Shown: positions 1 to 5,501 of the stretch, piece after piece
How the letters are laid out: every line of letters begins with the position of its first letter
Numbering within the stretch: position 1 is the first letter of the stretch
DNA from: CAZVIK01 sp964627045
GTDB taxonomy: Bacteria; Acidobacteriota; Terriglobia; Bryobacterales; Bryobacteraceae
NCBI GenBank assembly: GCA_964627045.1
Contig: CAZVIK010000186.1
Location: forward strand, 1-7,957
Direction: 5' to 3'
DNA length: 7,957 nucleotides
Program-made: the position numbers and the translations under genes
Notes under the pieces: generated by a model
Told to the model about the DNA's origin: nothing
The model's database searches: none
Seen by the model: only the letters and a program-made list of their open reading frames with translations

Positions 1-22
1 CTACACGACGCTCTTCCGATCT
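1..22. other. Residual Illumina sequencing adapter at contig end
   Basis: The first 22 bases match the 3' end of the Illumina TruSeq read-1 adapter, including its diagnostic ending GACGCTCTTCCGATCT. This is library sequence left by incomplete trimming, not genomic DNA. Read on the minus strand it encodes D-R-K-S-V-V followed by TAG, so it supplies a false C-terminus and a false stop codon to the speD gene that runs off this end. Genomic sequence begins at about position 23. Confidence 0.96.
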
Positions 23-417
23 TTCATCCAGCACATGTCCGTCGCGTGTCCTCGCCGTACAGTGGACAGCGAATGCCGTCGCGCTTGCAGTGCCTCAACC
101 AGGTGCGCGCAGCCGGCATCAGGCTTGGCACGCGGACCGCACGTGAACAGATCCACGGCCGCATAGCCGAATTCGGGCCAGGTGTGCAAGGCGATGTGCG
201 ATTCCGCCAGTAGAGCAAGAGCCGTAACACCTTGCGCGGCAAAAGGATGGACGAGGAGGTTTAGAAGTCTGGTCTTAGAGACCGCCGCAGTCGCTTCCAT
301 GATTCTGGCGAGTCGTCTGGGATCATCAAGGACTGAGGCGGGGCAGCCGTAGAGTTCGAGCATATGATGGACACCAACCGGGGCCGGGGGTTGCTCTGTC
401 CTCGCCGTCCTGCACAA
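23..417 (-). CDS. speD: S-adenosylmethionine decarboxylase proenzyme, 3'-truncated
   Basis: SpeD decarboxylates S-adenosylmethionine to supply the aminopropyl donor for spermidine synthesis in the cytoplasm. The family signature AESHIALHTWPEFGYAAVDL is present. The Ser of the ESH motif is the self-cleavage site that becomes the pyruvoyl cofactor; the His of LHTWPE and the Cys of FTCG match the processing and catalytic His and Cys of the Thermotoga-type enzyme at the same spacing. The domain begins near GVHHMLELYGC. AGGAGG at 432-427 lies 9 bases before a TTG at 417, the preferred start; ATG at 441 is in frame but has no good ribosome site. Reading further upstream would overlap the small zinc-ribbon gene. 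The 3' end is lost: coding sequence enters the adapter at 22, so the last few genomic residues end at MCWMK and probably about 10-20 native residues are missing. No speE is in the window. Confidence 0.93.
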
Positions 418-426
418 TGTCTCAAT

Positions 427-432
427 CCTCCT
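427..432 (-). promoter_or_regulatory. Ribosome binding site deciding the speD start
   Basis: The minus strand reads AAAGGAGGATTGAG here. The AGGAGG core lies downstream of the in-frame ATG at 441, so it cannot serve that codon, but it is 9 bases from the in-frame TTG at 417. This is the main reason to prefer a TTG start for speD. It lies 18 bases after the stop codon of the preceding zinc-ribbon gene, consistent with the two genes sharing one transcript. Confidence 0.6.
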
Positions 433-449
433 TTCATCCATAAGCCGCT

Positions 450-656
450 TCACCAGTTGCATCGATTCGGGCATTCCCAGAAGCGCTGGGGAAGAGTGGA
501 GTCTCGCCTCAGCCGCGGAGACCAAGTGTGATGGCACCAGATGCATTCAAGGAATAGACCATACTTGTTCAGCAATCGCACGCCCCGCCGTGCCATCTCG
601 TCGGTCGAGAGCCTCCGGTGACTTGACACCATCGGCTTCCAGCAGATTGCCAACAT
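450..656 (-). CDS. Small CxxC...CxxxC zinc-ribbon protein
   Basis: A 68-residue protein with two cysteine pairs, ECIWC (C38, C41) and ECPNRC (C62, C66), separated by a Trp-rich segment (HTWSPRL). This is the layout of a small zinc ribbon. Short proteins ending in a CPNxCN motif are, from memory, common among hypothetical proteins of environmental bacteria; I know no assigned function. The start is well supported: GGGAGGAGGCG immediately precedes the ATG at 656, and this strong site argues that the gene is real despite its size. The internal ATG at 596 is a weaker alternative. The stop at 450 lies 33 bases before the preferred speD start, so the two are probably cotranscribed. The first 35 or so residues look less conserved in character than the cysteine-containing half. 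A zinc-bound nucleic-acid or protein-binding role is only a guess. Confidence 0.72.
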   Translation of the reverse strand: MLAICWKPMVSSHRRLSTDEMARRGVRLLNKYGLFLECIWCHHTWSPRLRRDSTLPQRFWECPNRCNW

Positions 657-699
657 CGCCTCCTCCCTTCGTCAATACGGACGCCGCGAGGCATCTTCA

Positions 700-728
700 T
701 TGATAAGCAACTGGCCGCAGGCGCCCAA
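700..728 (-). promoter_or_regulatory. Candidate sigma70 promoter for the zinc-ribbon and speD genes
   Basis: On the minus strand TTGGGC (728-723) and TATCAA (705-700) are separated by 17 bases. A start near 693 would give a leader of about 37 bases before the ATG at 656. The match is moderate (TTG of the -35, TAT plus one A of the -10). The 176-base gap upstream of the gene makes an independent promoter plausible. Read-through from the gene ending at 833 is the alternative. Confidence 0.35.
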
Positions 729-832
729 CGGAGCGTACCCCGGCGACTCACAATCTCAGATGCACGTTGCGTGCCAGCCTCCGGCCTGCTGGGGAAGCCC
801 GGACTTCCCGTGCCGTCGTCGAGCTTCCGCCT

Positions 833-1966
833 TCAGGCTCTGGGCCAGAAGAGGTACACCAAGTCGACAATCAGGATGATCACGATCATCAGCTCAAGGA
901 CGAAGGCGCTGCCCTGGTGGAAGCGGTCCATCATGAACCGGTAGAGATCGGCGGCGGTTCGCAGCTTGTCATCCACCAGCCGGCGATACTCAGGTACGCC
1001 AAGCCTGCCCGCAATCATTCGGTAGAGGCGGGCGGAGTAGCTGTCACTCAGGAACTTCTTCGAGTTGTCGATGTGTTCCGTCAACTCTCGAACATCCAGA
1101 CGCATCATTCCGAGCCTCTCGGCGGCCCTTGCCAGGCGCCAGCGAGCCAGGAAACCAGTCCGCGTTTCCAGCGAGTGATACACATCTGCCAAGAGCTTGG
1201 TGAGCACTTCGTCGTAGTGCTTCAATTCCAGCAACTGGATGTTGGCGTATTCCAGAATTTCGAGAGTCGGTCCCGCACCGGATGGCGTGTCGGACACTAC
1301 TGCGGTCTCGGATCCAACCACTACCACGTCAGTCGGCTGGTAGGACATGCGGAATTGCAGGATGTGGGCTCTCTCCTCCTCCGACAACTCAGTCGTCTCT
1401 CCTCGAATCATCTGGGCGAGCGAAGCTCCGCGTGTTTGGATCAGCTTGTGGGCAAACTCCGGCCCTCCCGGTTGCGGTCCGTCCGGCAGAACCTCAACCA
1501 CGGCGTAACGTTCGCTCAGAACGCGATCATAAGGCTTCCTCAGCGCCACACGTATCCGCTCCTGACAGGCACTCATGATCTCCTTGACGCGGCGATCGAG
1601 GCGGATGTTGCTGGTCCACAGGGCGTGGAAGCTGGCCAACGAGGACCACGCGAGCTCGAACGCCCTTTCCAGTTCGACAGTGATGACACCGTGTGCGTGG
1701 TATTTCAGACGGACATCCCAGCGGCCTCCGCCCTCCGTCAACAAAGGTTCCATGAGTTCGACGACAGGTGTAATCTCGAATGGCACGCAGGGGGGCGTGC
1801 CGCCCGCCGCAGCCTTCAGCAGAGTGCTCGACGCCGCCAAGATCGTCCGGAGCACGGGCAGGTCAATTTCCTCAGCAACGTCGTAGAAGTAGAAGAGCCG
1901 GGAGCATCCCGAGACCGTGTCAGGCTCCCTGACGTCGTGCGCCGCAAGACTCAGATTCGCTGTCAT
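833..1966 (-). CDS. DUF155/RMD1-like protein with C-terminal membrane anchor
   Basis: A 377-residue protein. The N-terminal part carries RLFYFYDVAEEIDL (about residues 23-36), followed by a mixed alpha/beta region. Residues 240-350 look strongly helical (ELKHYDEVLTKLLADVY, then EHIDNSKKFLSDSYSARLYR). A single hydrophobic segment at about 354-374 ends four residues before the C-terminus, so it is probably a tail-anchored inner-membrane protein facing the cytoplasm. This architecture resembles the DUF155 (RMD1/YagE) family, whose bacterial members have no settled biochemical function; the match is by overall layout and is not certain. The ATG at 1966 is chosen because GGAGG lies 7 bases upstream; extending the frame to 2134 adds an Arg-rich stretch without a ribosome site that overlaps the preceding gene. 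No catalytic motif was seen. The 115-base gap before it leaves room for a promoter, but none is convincing. Confidence 0.72.
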   Translation of the reverse strand: MTANLSLAAHDVREPDTVSGCSRLFYFYDVAEEIDLPVLRTILAASSTLLKAAAGGTPPCVPFEITPVVELMEPLLTEGGGRWDVRLKYHAHGVITVELERAFELAWSSLASFHALWTSNIRLDRRVKEIMSACQERIRVALRKPYDRVLSERYAVVEVLPDGPQPGGPEFAHKLIQTRGASLAQMIRGETTELSEEERAHILQFRMSYQPTDVVVVGSETAVVSDTPSGAGPTLEILEYANIQLLELKHYDEVLTKLLADVYHSLETRTGFLARWRLARAAERLGMMRLDVRELTEHIDNSKKFLSDSYSARLYRMIAGRLGVPEYRRLVDDKLRTAADLYRFMMDRFHQGSAFVLELMIVIILIVDLVYLFWPRA

Positions 1967-2081
1967 GAAGTACCTCCGGCGGGTCCGGAGCCTGGGGCAA
2001 CGCGCATCCGGTCCTTCGCCACATAAATAGTGAGGCAATGCTGTGGCTACCTCCGGTTGAGTTCGGAAGCGCCACTGTAGT

Positions 2082-2456
2082 TCATGGGCCGTCCGTTGAG
2101 GGGCGAGTAGAGGATTGCTGAGCCTTCTTCGCAAGACGAATCCTCAAATCGATGCACGCGTTTGTGCGGGAGTCGTGCCATCTCAGCGTCCGCACCTTGC
2201 TGGTGTGTCGGTCGTATTCGGCTTTCAGCTCATAATCCACATCACGATGCAGCCCATGAAAGTAGTAGTCACCCTTCGCTTGCGTGATGTAGGACCGCAC
2301 CTGGAGATTATGCGCGTTCTTGATCTGGACTACGGCCCCCTTCAGCGGACGGTCCCTCTGGTCGGTCACCTTCCCATTCACGCTGCGACCCTGACCAAAC
2401 GCGCTGGGGACGGGAGCGGCGAGCAGACCTACAAGCGCTAACAGTAGTAGCCGCAT
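2082..2456 (-). CDS. Exported carboxypeptidase regulatory-like domain protein
   Basis: A 124-residue protein with a clear signal peptide (MRLLLLALVGLLAAPVPSAFGQ), probably cleaved around residue 21-22. A single beta-sandwich domain of the carboxypeptidase-regulatory-like/CnaB type follows: SVNGKVTDQRDRPLKGAVVQ at about 25-44, then GDYYFHGL and DVDYELKAEYD, and finally a strand near CIDLRI. Free-standing exported copies of this domain are, from general knowledge, frequent in Acidobacteriota, where they occur alone or at the N-terminus of TonB-dependent receptors; the exact role of single-domain forms is not established. A periplasmic or outer-surface binding role is inferred. The ATG at 2456 has AAGGGCAG just upstream. 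It starts 19 bases inside the preceding small gene, suggesting translational coupling. Confidence 0.83.
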   Translation of the reverse strand: MRLLLLALVGLLAAPVPSAFGQGRSVNGKVTDQRDRPLKGAVVQIKNAHNLQVRSYITQAKGDYYFHGLHRDVDYELKAEYDRHTSKVRTLRWHDSRTNACIDLRIRLAKKAQQSSTRPSTDGP

Positions 2457-2773
2457 CGCTGCCCTTGGGGTTTTCTGCGAAGTTCGCGCCTCGGTTCGCG
2501 GGCTTGCCGCCGTCCGAGGCGGCCGTGCAGCCGAACAGGGATGAGGGGCAGAGGGGTTTTCGACGGCGCGTTCACGGCCATTGGCTGAAGCCCACTTCGA
2601 AGGAGTTCCTCCTCGGATAGGATGACGGGCGGCCGCCTCCGGAGATCGGCCTTGCGGTTCTTGATGTAGCTGCCGATGATTCTTGAACTTCGCGCCCTGG
2701 TGGGAATCGTGTTGTCGTTACCCTCAATCCAGTCGCGCACCAAATCACGCACGTATTTCTCGCAGTTTGCCAT
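2438..2773 (-). CDS. Hypothetical protein with Arg-rich tail
   Basis: I do not recognise this 111-residue reading frame. The start is credible: GGAAGGATCTTC precedes the ATG at 2773, with AAGGA 6 bases away. Residues 1-70 look like a real soluble, charged, helical protein (MANCEKYVRDLVRDWIEGND, later PPVILSEEELLRSGLQPM). From about residue 75 the composition changes to a Pro/Arg-rich stretch (RLHGRLGRRQAREPRRELRR) with a Cys-Gly-Tyr-Tyr-Cys end. This could be a basic tail, or the frame running past its natural end after a frameshift or lost stop. The end overlaps the start of the exported protein gene at 2456 by 19 bases. No signal peptide or membrane segment was seen. Function unknown. Confidence 0.5.
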   Translation of the reverse strand: MANCEKYVRDLVRDWIEGNDNTIPTRARSSRIIGSYIKNRKADLRRRPPVILSEEELLRSGLQPMAVNAPSKTPLPLIPVRLHGRLGRRQAREPRRELRRKPQGQRCGYYC

Positions 2774-2799
2774 GAAGATCCTTCCTCAGCATCAAAAGT

Positions 2800-2841
2800 G
2801 CATCACTGCGCCGGTTCACTCGACTGAGTCTGCAGTGATGC
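2800..2841 (-). terminator. 10-bp inverted repeat, possible terminator or leader hairpin
   Basis: GCATCACTGC (2800-2809) and GCAGTGATGC (2832-2841) form a perfect 10-bp stem with a 22-base loop; within the loop ACTC-GACT-GAGT (2818-2829) can form a smaller hairpin. On the minus strand the stem is followed by ACTTTTGAT, a short U-run. It could end the marC transcript (marC stops at 3053) or act in the leader of the gene starting at 2773, 27 bases downstream. Apart from this, I see no gene, tRNA or recognisable riboswitch between 2774 and 3052. Confidence 0.45.
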
Positions 2842-3052
2842 CGTGGTGCTGTTTCTCGCTCGCCGAAGAGTGCACCCGACAGACATCGGTGCAAGTCGCC
2901 TGCCAATCATCGAGACGCCCGCACGGTGTACTTGCGCAATGGATCGAAGGCCAAGTCTGAGATTCTGCCACCTCACGACCACGGAAATCAGTGCCCGAAA
3001 ACGCTCACCGATGCCTCCTTTGTGCCAGAGCATCGCCGCTGGGCCCCCGCTG

Positions 3053-3703
3053 TTATCGACGAGGAATCAGCCCGAGGTCGCTGCATCCGTTGACGACGAA
3101 CTGGACCGCGATAGCCACCAAAACGAGACCCATCAAGCGCATTAGCACACGGATGCCAATCTCGCCGAGCAGACCGCGTACCCTGTCCGCGCTGGCGAGT
3201 ATGTAGTACGACGCCAGGGCAGTGACTGCAATGGCGGCGAACACGGGGATTGCGTTCCACCAGTTCCGCGACTGTCCTATCAGCACCATCACGGTGGAGA
3301 TCGCACCAGGGCCGGCCAGCATGGGTATTCCGATGGGGGTGACTCCCACCTCTTCCTTCTCAAGGCCTTCCGCCCTTTCCTCGGACACCTCCTGAGTCCC
3401 AGAACGCTTTGCTTGTAGCATGTCAAGCGCTACCAGGAAGAGCAGGAGGCCGCCGGCGATCTTAAAGGCGGACGGGGTGATCCCGAAAAGCCCGAAAATG
3501 AGGCGGCCGGCGACAGCGAACACGGCCAGGACGAGAAAACATGTCCACGCCGCCTGGCGGGCCATCCGGGCGCGTTTGGCTTTCGTGTCTTCGGCGGTCA
3601 TGACGATGAATGCTGGAATCGTCGCAAAGGGATCGACGATGAAGAGGACCGAGCTGAATGCCATTAAGGAAAACTCCAGGGCGGCCTTGATTTCGTGATT
3701 CAT
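3053..3703 (-). CDS. MarC family integral membrane protein
   Basis: A 216-residue polytopic inner-membrane protein of the MarC (UPF0056) family. Family motifs seen are FIVDPFATIPAFI (residues 21-33), ITPSAFKIAGGLLLFLVALDML (75-96, the second-half repeat) and IPMLAGPGAIST (126-137). About six hydrophobic segments fit the known fold (roughly 9-30, 50-73, 80-98, 122-144, 150-170, 188-206), with a charged loop at 98-120. Length is normal. The family was named after the E. coli marRAB neighbour, but a role in multidrug resistance has not held up and its substrate is unknown. ATG codons at 3706 and 3703 are adjacent, with GAGAG just upstream; an in-frame TTG at 3733 is possible but lacks a ribosome site. 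It appears to be transcribed alone or as the first gene of the leftward group. Confidence 0.92.
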   Translation of the reverse strand: MNHEIKAALEFSLMAFSSVLFIVDPFATIPAFIVMTAEDTKAKRARMARQAAWTCFLVLAVFAVAGRLIFGLFGITPSAFKIAGGLLLFLVALDMLQAKRSGTQEVSEERAEGLEKEEVGVTPIGIPMLAGPGAISTVMVLIGQSRNWWNAIPVFAAIAVTALASYYILASADRVRGLLGEIGIRVLMRLMGLVLVAIAVQFVVNGCSDLGLIPRR

Positions 3704-3811
3704 CATGCTCTCGCAGTTGTGGCGTGCCGACAACGCTGCTCGAAACGTGAACCGGGCGGCGTACCTTAGGTCAGTGCAAGAAGCCGGCCAGTCACGGCCT
3801 ACTCGCAGACG

Positions 3812-3840
3812 ATTATACGAACTGTGGCCTTAGCTGTGAA
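3812..3840 (-). promoter_or_regulatory. Sigma70-type promoter for marC
   Basis: On the minus strand TTCACA (3840-3835) and a perfect TATAAT (3817-3812) are separated by 17 bases. Transcription would start near 3805 and leave about 100 bases of leader before the marC start. A 5-bp inverted repeat (AGCTG 3832-3836, CAGCT 3845-3849) overlaps the -35 and might be an operator, though five base pairs is weak evidence. I find no equally good plus-strand promoter for the divergent gene at 3881. Confidence 0.6.
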
Positions 3841-3880
3841 TTGGCAGCTGGATTGCATCTGTAAACCGTGAGGCTAGAAG

Positions 3881-4246
3881 ATGACCCGATTCAGCAAGCC
3901 ATGCGTCAAGACCGTGTCGCTGGCCAAGATCCACGGAGAGCGCACGTCCCCGATCGTTGTGTCGGCGCATGAAGGAGGATACTCCGGGGATCAGGTTGCC
4001 ACGGTGGATTCCACGATCCGGCTAAGAAATCTCGACAGCGGCGCCGACGAAACGTTCGTGCTCACTCAACCGAGCAGCCACCAGGCACCGCCGAACGGTC
4101 TCTCCATCAGCTTTCCACTCGGTCGCGCCGTTCTTGGCAAGCGAGTAGGAGACACCTTTGACTATCGCTCGGCTGGTGGCCCGGCTCGAATCAAGATAGA
4201 GGCTCTCTGGGGAGAGCGCGCGGTTCGTCTACCCGTCGGCCCTTGA
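3881..4246 (+). CDS. GreA/GreB C-terminal domain protein lacking the coiled coil
   Basis: A 121-residue protein. Residues 42-109 match the C-terminal FKBP-like domain of GreA/GreB/Rnk proteins: VDSTIRLRNLDSGADETFVL, then the most conserved block SISFPLGRAVLGKRVGDTFD, then a final strand ARIKIEAL. In true GreA and GreB this domain binds RNA polymerase near the secondary channel, while an N-terminal coiled coil with an acidic tip promotes transcript cleavage. Here the first 41 residues are too short and not heptad-like, so cleavage stimulation is unlikely; an RNA polymerase-binding competitor or regulator is the natural inference. GAGG lies 7 bases before the ATG at 3881. The gene is divergent from marC and convergent with the hemerythrin gene, so it appears to be a single-gene transcript. 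Confidence 0.82.
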   Translation: MTRFSKPCVKTVSLAKIHGERTSPIVVSAHEGGYSGDQVATVDSTIRLRNLDSGADETFVLTQPSSHQAPPNGLSISFPLGRAVLGKRVGDTFDYRSAGGPARIKIEALWGERAVRLPVGP

Positions 4247-4268
4247 ACTCAGGCGGTGTCGCGTACGA

Positions 4269-4284
4269 ACTGCCGAACGGCGGT
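4269..4284. terminator. GC-rich hairpin in a convergent junction, possible bidirectional terminator
   Basis: ACTGCC (4269-4274) and GGCGGT (4279-4284) can pair with one G-T wobble around a GAAC loop, with CG/CG possibly extending the stem past a bulge. It sits in the 59-base gap where the plus-strand GreA-like gene (stop 4246) and the minus-strand hemerythrin gene (stop 4306) converge, where a shared terminator is expected. There is no U-run on either strand, so it is only a candidate. Confidence 0.28.
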
Positions 4285-4305
4285 CGAAACAAGCTGTGGC
4301 ATGAC

Positions 4306-4860
4306 TCAGCCCTCCACCTCAAGCTGTTCAGCCAACTGCTCCAGCCGCGCGTGGACTTCATGCCCGATCTCGTGTTCGACCGCTTCGAACCTATCCATCA
4401 GCTCTCGCTGATCTTCGGCGGTCAGAAACTTGCCGGCCAGCGGAAACAGTAGGTAGTCCTCCTTCCAAATGTGGCTGGGGTAGAACGTGGCCAGCGCACG
4501 AAGCTTCTCAACCAGGCGCTCGCGGGCGCCGGCGTCCCCGTGCTCCCATGCTTGGATTGCGTCGGCGAATTCCCCAACAAGCTGCCGGCCCTTTTCGTGT
4601 TCCTTTGTCAAGCCACCCAGCGGGCAGCCGTGAGTTGGAACACCGCGGCGCGCAAGCGCCGGGAACAGCCATGCCTCTTCTTTTCCATGATGGCAACGGT
4701 CGGCGAAAGTTCGCAGAAACTCAACGATCCGGCCTAGCAGAGCGGATTGGACGTCGCCTCCAGCTTCAATGCCGCCGGCGAGCACAACCATGCCGGCGAC
4801 AACCTTTTGGATAACTCGATGTTCGGCTTCCAGTTCTGCGATGGGGCCTATCTGTCTCAT
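4306..4860 (-). CDS. Hemerythrin-like (HHE domain) protein with full ligand set
   Basis: A 184-residue cytoplasmic protein with the hemerythrin four-helix pattern. Likely diiron ligands are H14 (LEAEHRVI), H57/H58 with E61/E62 (RCHHGKEEAWLFP), H88 (LTKEHEKGRQ), and H130 with D135 (YPSHIWKEDYLLFP). Hemerythrin-like proteins bind a non-heme diiron centre and act in O2 binding or sensing, NO or peroxide handling, or iron-sulfur repair; which applies here cannot be read from sequence. No signal peptide or extra signalling domain is fused. It is the last gene of a four-gene operon: its ATG overlaps the stop of the DUF6448 gene as ATGA (4860-4857), indicating translational coupling. Charged residues follow the last ligand helix (DRFEAVEHEIGHEVHARLEQ), an extra C-terminal helix. 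Confidence 0.92.
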   Translation of the reverse strand: MRQIGPIAELEAEHRVIQKVVAGMVVLAGGIEAGGDVQSALLGRIVEFLRTFADRCHHGKEEAWLFPALARRGVPTHGCPLGGLTKEHEKGRQLVGEFADAIQAWEHGDAGARERLVEKLRALATFYPSHIWKEDYLLFPLAGKFLTAEDQRELMDRFEAVEHEIGHEVHARLEQLAEQLEVEG

Positions 4861-5462
4861 TTGGTCTCTTCCACATGGGATCCATGGGCGCTGCCATGCA
4901 CGGCGGCGTGAAGTCCCTCGATGTAGTGCAGGAATTCAACGTAGGACTTCACATACTCGCGGCCGGCTGCCACGTCGTTGGCGGTATAGCCCCTGTGAGC
5001 GCTGACAGTCTTGAACCGTTCCCGCACTTCCATACCGGCAGCATCCGTAAGCATCTTCGCCAGCGGTTCGGCAGAGCCAGCTTCTATGGCCTTGTCGGCC
5101 GCGGGAATGGCTGGCCCCAGGTCGCGTCCGGCAGGCTTTAGTCCCGTGTACGGCTCGCCCTCGCCGGCCCTATGCACGCGGACCAGGGTCTCAAAGAAGT
5201 ACAGGTCCGCAAGTTCCTGAGCGACTGAACCCAACTTCCGCACGGACAGGGTCTTATCGAAAGCTTTCTTGACTTCCGCCTCAGCGTTCGCCTGTACCCA
5301 GATCAGTGCCAGGTTGACGTTGCCCGTCGCCAAGGCCTGCTGAGCGGCCTTTACGACGGGACCATCCATACCATCGCAGTGGGCGTACGCCCGTCCAACT
5401 GCCAATGACGCGGCCAGTAGGACATTCGTTAGCACGAATGATTTGGCAAATGCATGTTTCAT
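4857..5462 (-). CDS. Exported DUF6448 family protein
   Basis: A 201-residue protein with a signal peptide (MKHAFAKSFVLTNVLLAASL and onward, with AYA at 25-27 as the likely cleavage site). The mature protein would begin HCDGMDGPVV, and the central region contains NVNLALIWVQ, ELADLYFFETLVRVHRAGEG and PYTGLKPAGRDLGPAIPAAD, which I recognise as the DUF6448 pattern. Function is unknown. His residues are plentiful: H28 at the predicted mature N-terminus, H97, H156, H179, and a C-terminal cluster at H185, H189, H193, H196. Together these suggest metal binding in the periplasm, which is inference. AAGGGAGATAGAC precedes the ATG at 5462. The gene lies 39 bases after ndh and overlaps the hemerythrin gene by four bases, so it is mid-operon. 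Confidence 0.85.
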   Translation of the reverse strand: MKHAFAKSFVLTNVLLAASLAVGRAYAHCDGMDGPVVKAAQQALATGNVNLALIWVQANAEAEVKKAFDKTLSVRKLGSVAQELADLYFFETLVRVHRAGEGEPYTGLKPAGRDLGPAIPAADKAIEAGSAEPLAKMLTDAAGMEVRERFKTVSAHRGYTANDVAAGREYVKSYVEFLHYIEGLHAAVHGSAHGSHVEETK

Positions 5463-5501
5463 GTCTATCTCCCTTCACAGACTATACTGCTCCCTTTCGT
5501 G

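Noticed and set aside
442..546. N-terminal extension of SpeD to an ATG at 546
   Set aside because: It would overlap the zinc-ribbon gene by about 100 bases, has no matching ribosome site, and lies outside the SpeD domain.
792..809. Hairpin GGGAAG-CCCGGA-CTTCCC after the DUF155-like gene as a terminator
   Set aside because: The 6-bp stem is short and no U-run follows on the minus strand; too weak to annotate, though it is correctly placed.
767..2026. Long plus-strand open frame of about 419 residues
   Set aside because: It lies antisense to the DUF155-like gene, has a Gln/His/Arg-rich composition without recognisable domains, and lacks a ribosome site. GC-rich genes commonly leave open frames on the opposite strand.
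2803..3033. Minus-strand open frame in the gap after marC
   Set aside because: An AAAGGAGG lies just inside its start region but serves only a six-codon frame; the 76-residue translation is Arg-rich and featureless, so I treat the gap as non-coding.
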